Below, piece by piece: positions 56,915 through 64,000 of a DNA stretch of 64,000 nucleotides. The stretch lies in the NCBI GenBank assembly GCA_037693485.1, contig CM075353.1, forward strand, positions 109,326,501 to 109,390,500. The letters run 5' to 3'. Each line of letters starts with the position of its first letter. The first letter of the stretch is position 1. The position numbers and the translations under genes are program-made. The notes under the pieces were generated by a model that did no database searches, was not told the DNA's origin, and was given only the letters and a program-made list of their open reading frames with translations. The stretch comes from Kitagawia praeruptora (taxonomy: Eukaryota; Streptophyta; Magnoliopsida; Apiales; Apiaceae).

Positions 56915-59584
56915 ATGCGAACACGCTTACAAGCTCGTTTGGAAGAACTGGCGGAAGACGATCTTGTAGAGAAGAAGGAAGAGGAAACTGAAACTACAGT
57001 AGCAATGGCAGATGCAGCAGCAGCTAAGGCTTTGAGGGAGTATTCTCAGCCGAAACTCAATGATATCCAGTCTAGCATTATTAGGCCAGCTATTGCAGCG
57101 AACCACTTTGAGATCAAGCCGGGCACAATTCAGATGGTGCAGAATTCAGTCCAGTTTGGGGGTGCTTCTACGGAGGATGCCAACATGCATGTTCGGGACT
57201 TTATCGAAATCTACGACACTTTCAAATGTAATGGTGTGACGGATGATGCTATCAGGTTGAGGCTTTTCCCATTCTCTCTGAGGGATAAGGCTAAGAGCTG
57301 GCTACACTCTTTGCCACCTGGTTCCATTACTACATGGGAAGATCTTGCTCAGAAGTTCCTTACTAAATTCTTCCCTATGGCGAAAACTGCAGCATTAAGG
57401 AACCAGTTGACTCAATTCCAACAGCAATCTGGCGAGACCTTATGTGAGGCTTGGGAACGCTACAAGGAGATGCTACGCAAGTGTCCTCATCATGGCATGC
57501 CTGATTGGATGGTTATTAATGGTTTTTACAATGGGTTGGGAGCACAGTCTAGACCTTTGCTAGATGCAGCATCAGGTGGAGCTCTGTGGGCAAAGAGCTA
57601 TGATGAAGCTTATGAACTTATTGAGATGATGGCTGCTAATGAATATCAAAATCCTACCCAAAGGCTATCTCAAGGCAAGGCAACAGGAATTTTTGAAGTA
57701 GATACAGCTGCAATGATTACGGCTCAGTTGAAAGCTCTTGCTATGAAAGTGGATTCTCTTGCTAATTATGGAGTTCAGCAGGTGGCTAGTGTTTGTGAGT
57801 TATGTGCGGGCGCACATGAGACGAATCAGTGTGCTATCTCTTCCAAATCAGCACAGTTCGTGAGTAATTTCCAGAGACCTGCTGCACCAGTTCCAGCCAC
57901 TTATCATCCTAACAATCGGAATCATCCTAACTTCAGCTGGAGCAACAATCAGAATACTCAACAATCTTATCAGCAAGCGAAGCCATATAATCAAGGCTAT
58001 CAGCAGCAGTATGCTCCAAGGCAACAATTTCAGCCTCCGGGATTTCAGCAGCAACCCCAGGCTCATGCGGGGCAATCTTCTAATGAGATAGATGATATGA
58101 GAGTGATGATAAAGAACCTGCAAGCTGGCCAGAAAGTTTTGGAAACTCAGTTGGGGCAGATTACAAGTGCCTTGGTAAATATGCAACAAGGAACTCTTCC
58201 TAGTGATACGGAGATTAATCCAGGCAGAAGGGAAAGCAAAGAACAGGTCAATGCAGTTACTTTGAGATCCGGAAAAGTCACGAGAGATCCTAAATCAGCA
58301 ACTGAAGAAGATGAAGATGTTCAGAATCAGCAGGTTGAAAAATCTGCAGTGCCAGAAATTGAGAAATCTGACTTAGTGGCTGATCAGCTAGATGGTGAGA
58401 AGAGCAAGAAACCTGTTGAAAAGTTTACTCCGGAGCAATCTTCAATGAATAATCAGATCTATCCACCTCCGCCATTCCCTGGACGTTTGAAGAAAAGTCA
58501 AGAGAAACAGTTTCAGAAATTCATGGATGTCTTCAAGAAACTGTCCATTAACATTCCTTTTGTTGAAGCATTGGAGCAGATGCCAAGATATGCAAAGTTC
58601 ATGAAGGATATTTTGTCACGAAAGAGAAGGTTGGAAGATTTTGAAACAGTGGCATTAACGGAGGAGTGCAGTGCGGTGTTGCAACAGAAATTGCCTCCTA
58701 AACTTAAAGATCCAGGAAGTTTCACTATTCCATGCACTATTGGCAATCTTTCTTTCAACAAGTGTTTATGTGATTTGGGAGCTAGCATTAATCTTATGCC
58801 CTTGTCTGTTTTCAAGCAACTTGGTTTACCGGAGCCAAAGCCAACTAACATATCTTTGCAGTTGGCTGATCGATCTATCACTTATCCGAGGGGCATAGTG
58901 GAGGATGTCTTGGTGAAGGTTGATAAGCTTATCTTTCCAGCTGATTTTGTTATCTTGGATTTTGAAGAAGATAAGAAGATTCCCATAATCTTGGGAAGAC
59001 CGTTCTTGGCTACAGGAAATACTTTAATTGATGTGCAAAAAGGAGAGCTTACAATGAGGGTGCAAGATCAGAGTGTCACTTTTAATGTGTTCAAGGCTAT
59101 GAAATTTCCAACAGAGGATGAGGAGTGTTGTAGTGTGGAAATAGTTGATACGGGTCAGAGAAAGAAATTTGATCAGTTATTGAGTGAAAAATCTGATACA
59201 CATGTGCTAAATCATCCTATCACGGATTCCATTGACAGTTCTTCGGTTCGTGATCTTTCGAAAGTAAAGCTTGGAAAACTTCCACCACATTTGAGGTATG
59301 TCCTTTTGAATAAAGAGCTAGTGATTTTTGAGGAGGGACATGATAACGTGTTGCGAAGGTGGAAAGCAGATGATAAAGAAGAAATTTTTGTTCAACTGGT
59401 TGAGTCGGAGAAGCATTTTAGAGGTGTGAAAAAGAAAAAGAAGAAGATTTGGCCGTTTGGTAGTAAAATTAGGTTGAAATCTGAAGGAAGAAATTTGTGG
59501 AAAGCAAGCAATCAAGATGTCAATGTTCGTATGAATGGTTTGTCTGTTGAAGATGGTTCAGTTATTCTTTTGAAACCGCCATGA
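56915..59584 (+). CDS. Athila-type gag-protease polyprotein fused to a short remnant
   Basis: 889 codons, ATG chosen as the first in frame after the primer site. Gag core at about residues 85-260 (DFIEIYDTFKCNGVTDDAIR; LFPFSLRDKAKSWLHSLPPG; LTKFFPMAKTAALRNQL). A CxxC-type knuckle follows (CELCAGAHETNQC, about 292), then a Gln/Asn/Pro-rich region. The protease has CDLGASINLMPLSVFKQLGL near 618 and ILGRPFLAT near 693. From about residue 730 the protein continues with a lysine-rich stretch (GVKKKKKKIWPFG) and ends VILLKPP, with no RT motif. This end looks like protease-side sequence fused to a pol 3' remnant after loss of the pol core. The frame is intact, so particle protein and protease could be made. 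Maturation could be self-driven; DNA synthesis cannot. Confidence 0.9.
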   Translation: MRTRLQARLEELAEDDLVEKKEEETETTVAMADAAAAKALREYSQPKLNDIQSSIIRPAIAANHFEIKPGTIQMVQNSVQFGGASTEDANMHVRDFIEIYDTFKCNGVTDDAIRLRLFPFSLRDKAKSWLHSLPPGSITTWEDLAQKFLTKFFPMAKTAALRNQLTQFQQQSGETLCEAWERYKEMLRKCPHHGMPDWMVINGFYNGLGAQSRPLLDAASGGALWAKSYDEAYELIEMMAANEYQNPTQRLSQGKATGIFEVDTAAMITAQLKALAMKVDSLANYGVQQVASVCELCAGAHETNQCAISSKSAQFVSNFQRPAAPVPATYHPNNRNHPNFSWSNNQNTQQSYQQAKPYNQGYQQQYAPRQQFQPPGFQQQPQAHAGQSSNEIDDMRVMIKNLQAGQKVLETQLGQITSALVNMQQGTLPSDTEINPGRRESKEQVNAVTLRSGKVTRDPKSATEEDEDVQNQQVEKSAVPEIEKSDLVADQLDGEKSKKPVEKFTPEQSSMNNQIYPPPPFPGRLKKSQEKQFQKFMDVFKKLSINIPFVEALEQMPRYAKFMKDILSRKRRLEDFETVALTEECSAVLQQKLPPKLKDPGSFTIPCTIGNLSFNKCLCDLGASINLMPLSVFKQLGLPEPKPTNISLQLADRSITYPRGIVEDVLVKVDKLIFPADFVILDFEEDKKIPIILGRPFLATGNTLIDVQKGELTMRVQDQSVTFNVFKAMKFPTEDEECCSVEIVDTGQRKKFDQLLSEKSDTHVLNHPITDSIDSSSVRDLSKVKLGKLPPHLRYVLLNKELVIFEEGHDNVLRRWKADDKEEIFVQLVESEKHFRGVKKKKKKIWPFGSKIRLKSEGRNLWKASNQDVNVRMNGLSVEDGSVILLKPP

Positions 59585-60495
59585 GTTGAGGAAGTAACGT
59601 CAAGCTATTGACGTTAAAGAAGCGCTTGGTGGGAGGCAACCCATTGCATTAGTGTAGGAAGGAAAAAAAAAAAAAATTTGAGTGTTGTGTGAAAGAAAAA
59701 AAAATCGAAATTGGAGCAAATTGCAGGGCTGTAACGCAACCTGCGTGTGCGTTTCTGGAAGAGAGGCAACTAGCGGCCCTATAACGCAGCTAGCGTCTGC
59801 GTCTCTGGAAGGGAAGCAACTTGCCCCCCTGTGGCGCAAGTTGCAGTGGCGCATCTGGAAGTGGGGCAGTTTGCCTCCCCACGCGGCAACTTGCGCGTGA
59901 ATCAGAATGGTCTGAAAATTGTTTCACAACCTTGTTCACTGCTTCTGTCCGAGAGTTGTGTGATTATATAAAAAAGAAATTTCTTTTCTCACCCCAATTC
60001 TTTTTATATCCCCATCTCTTCCCTAAATCTTTTCCTATTTTAATTCCAAAACCCCTCATCTCTCCTAAAAAATTTCAAATTCCTATTTCTTTTCAAAATC
60101 TTTTTCTTTTATCCATTAAATATTTTTTCTATCCTATATCAAATTCCAAATTCCACCTAAATTTTTTCCTTTTCACATTAAAATTCTTATATTCATCCTA
60201 TCACTCCATGGCCTATATATACCCATACATACACACCCAATTCATTATCTTCCTCCTCTACATCTCTTAAAAATTCAAGTTTGGGGGAAAATTAGTACAA
60301 GTTCACCTCTTTGATTCGTAGTGGGAATTCTTTTCTCTATTTTATTTTATTACGAATTTGTGTTCTTGTAAATTGGGGTTTTTGTATCATTCTTGTTACG
60401 TGGGTATTTTTGGTGTGATTTGGTTTGGTGGTTTTTGGTGGGATTTTTCTTGGTGGTTTTTGGTGGTGTTATTGTTGAGTGGGGTTTTGATTATT
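59585..60495 (+). repeat. Inter-ORF region with GC-rich tandem repeats
   Basis: 59712-59900 holds about four degenerate units of 50-58 bp with GCAAC..GC and GTAACGCA..TGCG.CTGGAAG motifs, several of them short palindromes (GCGCAAGTTGC). Earlier, AAGCGCTTGGTGGGAGGCAA follows the stop. The rest is T/C-rich leader DNA for ORF3, with an AAGTTTGGGGG motif at 60276. The 149-codon frame at 59821-60270 is a repeat/leader artefact. Confidence 0.65.
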
Positions 60496-61572
60496 ATGGC
60501 GCCTAAGCGAATGAGGGGTGGTGCTATTAGGGTGGAGAGATTTTCTTCTCCGGATGCGGAGGTTGAGTATAATCGGTTGTTGTCAAAGTCGGTGGCGAAA
60601 GAAAGGGGGTTTTTACCAACTCGTCATTATGGGTTGGTTGATGTGATTTGTGAGTTACGTTGGGGAGAGATTTGTAAGGCACCTGCTCCAGTTCCGGTGA
60701 ATGTTGTTAGGGAGTTTTATGCTAATGCTAAGGGTGAGCCAGATGAGGTGTGTGTGGTTCGAGGTAAACAGGTGGGGTATAGTGTTGATGCTATTCGTGC
60801 AATTTTGGGACAACCACCGAAGCTTGTAGGGGATGAAGATTGGGCAAGGAAGACTAGTAAGGATGTGGATTTGGAGGCAATTGTTCGTGAGTTATGTGTT
60901 CCTGGTACGGTTTGGAAGTATAAAGTGGGAACCAATGCGCCGGTTAATTTTCTGTCTTCTGCTATGAATAAATTTGCACGTGCATGGTATGCATTCCTTT
61001 GTGCGAATATTATGCCTACTTCTCATATAGGTGAGGTCACAGTTGATAGATTGATTCTTCTTTGGGGCATTTTAAATGGGAAGTACATTGATGTAGCCTA
61101 TATTGTTCATCAGAATATTCTACGGTTTTTAAAGTCTCATGCGCTATCATCGATGCCCCATGCTTCTGTTATAGATGGTTTATGTAAGGAAAGTGGTGTT
61201 ATCTGGGGTGCGGATGAGGAGTTGCAGTCACCTTTGCCTTCCATTACTGATGTGTCTATTGATCGAATGCCTGACTGGCAAGGTGGGGTTCCAGATCCGA
61301 GGGGGCTTGGTTATATTGTTGATGATGATGGTGCTAGTGGTAATGGAGCGGGCGCTCAGCCACAGGGTTCGGAAGTACCGAGAGTTTTGGAGGCCCACTT
61401 TAGGCGTTTGTATAGGCGGATGGATGCTATACATGCTTGTAACAGGGAGTATGCTCAAGATATGGCTACAGCTTTGAGAGATGTAGGTATTCAGGCGAGG
61501 TGGCCAGTCTATGGAGCTCGTACGCAGTATCCACCGCCAGATTCTGATTCCTCCGAAGAGGAGGACGAGTAG
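60496..61572 (+). CDS. Athila-type ORF3 (putative plant transposon protein domain)
   Basis: 358 residues from ATG 60496, chosen over an upstream in-frame ATG at 60358 because MAPKRMRGGAIRVERFSSPD is a typical start and the upstream stretch is an unusual Gly/Trp-rich sequence. Residues of about 30-230 resemble the putative plant transposon protein domain found at the env-like position of Athila elements (RGFLPTRHYGLVDVICELRW; VREFYANAKGEPDEVCVVRG; YSVDAIRAILGQPP; LILLWGILNGKYIDV). The C-terminus is Gly/Asn-rich, then helical, then strongly acidic (SDSSEEEDE). I see no clear signal peptide or membrane anchor, so calling it an envelope would be unsupported. The frame is intact. Role unknown. Confidence 0.8.
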   Translation: MAPKRMRGGAIRVERFSSPDAEVEYNRLLSKSVAKERGFLPTRHYGLVDVICELRWGEICKAPAPVPVNVVREFYANAKGEPDEVCVVRGKQVGYSVDAIRAILGQPPKLVGDEDWARKTSKDVDLEAIVRELCVPGTVWKYKVGTNAPVNFLSSAMNKFARAWYAFLCANIMPTSHIGEVTVDRLILLWGILNGKYIDVAYIVHQNILRFLKSHALSSMPHASVIDGLCKESGVIWGADEELQSPLPSITDVSIDRMPDWQGGVPDPRGLGYIVDDDGASGNGAGAQPQGSEVPRVLEAHFRRLYRRMDAIHACNREYAQDMATALRDVGIQARWPVYGARTQYPPPDSDSSEEEDE

Positions 61573-63452
61573 GTATGTTTCTGCTATCCCTTGTATTTAC
61601 TTCCATTCAATGCGGACATTGAATATTTTAAGTTTGGGGGTGGTTTGAGGGATTAGTAGTTGTTGTATTATTTGTTCATGTAGGATTTCATGCTTTGCAT
61701 ATTAGTAGTAGTAAATTATGCATTTATGTTCGTGTTATCTACGTTTGTTTCATATAGGACATTCTGTTTTTTTTATGTTTGTTCGTATATCATGTGAGTT
61801 CATAGTAGTTTGCATTTGCACCCATGCTTGATAGGAATTTTGTGTTGTTGACGCTTTTGTTTGAGAAGTGATATGCTTTGTTCTTGTGCACACACATACA
61901 CTAGTAAGTTGAAGCTAGTAGACTTATTGAATGTTGTAAGTGATTAGAAGGACATGAATATGTGCAAGATGATTTAGTTTGCATGCTTTGAATACAAGTT
62001 GGTGCGTTAGAGAGATGTTTGCTTGGGATTGAGTATGTTTTTCCACCAAGTGAGATTTTGAGCCATATTGCATATTTGCAATTTATTCGTTTGCTTGAGT
62101 GTCCACGGATTGTTTGCATTGCTAGCAGTTGTTTGAGGTCTTTCTTGAAACGCATGACATTATTTGACGATTAAAATGATAAAGGCACTTAGGAATAACC
62201 ACATATTTTCCCATATTACCACACCATGTTTACATGATCAATTAGTTAACCCGTTGAGCTTAATCCTATTTTTTTTCGGTGACATACCACATTACTTGCC
62301 TAGACTTTTTTCTTGTATTGGCCTTACATTAATTTGAACCCACATTGTCAAAGGCTAGTAGGGTGCTTAAGGGAGTAATAAGGCGTGTAAGGAGGGGTTT
62401 ATTGTTGGTCATAATTTTGGGGGAAATATTGAAAATTGGGTTTGGGTGTTTACTTGATAGTCGACATATGTAATAAATTCATTGGATCATTGTTATTGTT
62501 TATATTATTGTTTGTGTTCTATTTAGCTCTCGGGAAAAAAAAAAGAGAGAAAAAAATTCAAAAAAAATTCAAAAAAAAAAAGAAAAAAAAATAATAAAAA
62601 AAAAGAAAAAAAAAGAAAAAAAAAGAATGGAAAATATTATGAGAGCATGTTGTGTTTGTTGTGATCCTATTTCAGTCGACTATTCGAGTGTTTGTTTTTA
62701 ATAAAGATTATGTGGGGGGGAAATATGGGGTTGTGTATGATTTATTATGGTACTTACTAGCTTTTGACACTTCACCCATTTTGGCTTATTTGACATACCT
62801 TGTCCCTAGCCCCGTTACAACCCAAATAAAGACCTTTTGATTATCGTCATTGATGTATGTTGTGTTAAGAGTTAGATTGATACCAAATGTCAAGCATGCT
62901 TATGATTTTGTTGGAATTGAGTGATACACTTACCCTTGTTCTTGAAAGAGTATTCTTTTGTGAGTGGATTGTGAGTGTTTGCTTGTTTTTGCGTATGAGA
63001 TCCCAAGTTTTGTCTCAAAGATGTACTCTTGTAGGCTTAGCATGTTTACTAGCTTATTCTTACACTTGACATGGGCTTGTGAGAACTTATGCATGTTCAT
63101 TGAGTAGACTATGTGAATACTTACACTTTCGACACCAAGACATTGCGTATTTACTTTGATTCTTAAGTTGATATGGCATGAGAGGATTTGAAGGTATGGT
63201 AGATTAGATTAATTGCATTTGCATATTAGTTGCATTCATGCATTGCATTGCATTAGGTTAAATGGATTTTGTGGGTACATTCGCTATAGGCCCTCACGAG
63301 ACCTTACTCGTCCACTAGGGCTGCCTAGGGGTTTAAAGGGCTTGTTGCATATGCCAAATGCAACCGTGATCACCTACGGAAGTGGTACTAGTTAGTTAGT
63401 TAGTTGTAATTGTTAATGCTTGAGGACAAGCATCGGTTTAAGTTTGGGGGTG
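61573..63452 (+). other. Long non-coding 3' region of the Athila-type element
   Basis: About 1.9 kb with no convincing ORF. It includes AAGTTTGGGGGTGG at 61629, an A-rich/GA-rich block at 62526-62630, and the polypurine tract AAGTTTGGGGGTG at 63440-63452 just before the 3' LTR. Long untranslated 3' regions are usual in Athila elements. Confidence 0.7.
63440..63452 (+). other. Polypurine tract of the Athila-type element
   Basis: AAGTTTGGGGGTG, immediately 5' of the LTR start TGATAAGTGG. The same AAGTTTGGGGG core occurs at 60276 and 61629. Confidence 0.8.
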
Positions 63453-64000
63453 TGATAAGTGGATTTATATCCACTTGGAACATTCTAAATCGGCTTAAAT
63501 TGATTGTCTTGGGCTCAAGTTTCTTGTAGTTTTGATGTATTTTGTTTAGTTGTGCAGATTTACAAGGATGTTGATTATGGTGGATGTTTTTGTCGTTTTT
63601 GGAGATTTAATTTATTAAAATTCGGATTTATTGGGCTGCACGAATGAGATTCACTGTTTGGGCCATATCTTGAGTTCTATAAGTCTGTTTTCAGCCCGTA
63701 AGCAGTCCACGCGAAGATAACGAGATTCTCTATCATTCTAAGGTGGTCCAGAGGTCCAATTACGTCTGGAACGGCTCTGGAAAACTGAAGAAAAGTCAGC
63801 TACGAATTTCCCTTAAAAAACAGAATCAGTTTAGGAAACGTATTTTGCAGAAATTCTATTATAATTCTGTTTTGGTATTTTCTTGCTGGGCAAGACTTTT
63901 AGAGCCTATTTAAACACATCCTACCATTGTAATAGGGACATACAGATTATCATAGTTTTATTATTGTAACCAGCTTAGATCTGCAAGGGAGAAAATGAGA
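63453..64000 (+). repeat. 3' LTR of the Athila-type element (first 548 bp)
   Basis: Matches 55290-55837 with about three differences by eye (for example GTCTTTGG versus GTCTTGGG; ATCATTAT versus ATCATTCT). Cut by the window end. Confidence 0.92.

Larger units (their letters stand above)
55290..64000 (+). mobile_element. Athila-type Ty3 element without RT/integrase, nested in Tat-2
   Basis: 5' LTR 55290-56774, Asp-type primer site, gag-protease ORF, a second ORF of ORF3/env-position type, long non-coding 3' region, polypurine tract and the first 548 bp of the 3' LTR. The visible LTR parts differ at about three positions, so it is very young. No RT, RNase H or integrase lies between protease and ORF3, so it needs a helper. 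It sits in the Tat-2 protease coding region; the candidate target duplication is ACCAC at 55285-55289, whose partner is outside the window. Confidence 0.9.

Noticed and set aside
57848..58189. Minus-strand ORF opposite the Athila gag
   Set aside because: Antisense shadow of a Gln/Asn-rich stretch; no signals of its own.
60358..60495. Upstream in-frame start for ORF3 (46 extra residues)
   Set aside because: Gly/Trp/Phe-rich run looks like translated leader DNA; the ATG at 60496 has a typical start.
60496..61572. Envelope protein call for ORF3
   Set aside because: No signal peptide or transmembrane helix visible; the domain is only known as a plant transposon protein of unknown role.

Overview
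This window is repeat-rich nuclear DNA from a flowering plant, most likely a eudicot. It is AT-rich, its genes are intron-split, and nearly every plant transposon class appears: Ty3 retrotransposons of Tat and Athila type, a Ty1-copia element, CACTA, MULE-like, hAT-like and Helitron fragments, and Tourist and Stowaway MITEs. I see no rRNA, tRNA, CRISPR or bacterial-style operon. The only host-type genes that look intact are two paralogous two-exon genes for a small secreted cysteine-rich peptide, at 12039-12384 and 32321-32668 (+).

Backbone. A segment of about 5 kb carrying the peptide gene is present twice in direct orientation: copy A (32-1893 plus 10876-14031) and copy B (about 24034-33990). 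A short inverted third copy, C, lies at about 45129-45667. Each copy was hit by different insertions, so comparing them gives exact empty sites. Copy A gained a 9 kb element with palindromic inverted ends inside an (AT)n tract. Copy B gained a 4.7 kb CACTA element (TSD ATT), a Tourist MITE (TSD TAA) and a Stowaway MITE (TSD TA). Copy C is cut off at the same (AT)n tract.

Layout. 1-14031: copy A with its large insertion, which holds a plant-mobile-domain pseudogene, tandem arrays and Helitron-like DNA. 14032-22857: Tat-type retrotransposon 1 (+), decayed, with no 3' LTR. 22858-23411: MULE transposase N-terminal fragment. 23755-33990: copy B. 24129-28848: CACTA element holding pieces of VPS53 and a PERK-like kinase gene. 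35377-40886: complete but frameshifted copia element (-). 41000-45128: Helitron end, MITEs and a possible MULE. 45807-55289: Tat-type retrotransposon 2 (-), with a long intact pol and an intact intron-containing antisense ORF. 55290-64000: Athila-type element (+) nested in Tat-2 at its protease, with gag-protease and an ORF3 but no reverse transcriptase or integrase.

Most coding capacity here belongs to mobile elements. The points most worth following up are the chimeric gene capture in the CACTA element, the compact 8-cysteine peptide pair, the palindrome-ended element and its AT-tract target, the antisense genes of the Tat elements, and the pol-less Athila derivative with nearly identical LTRs.
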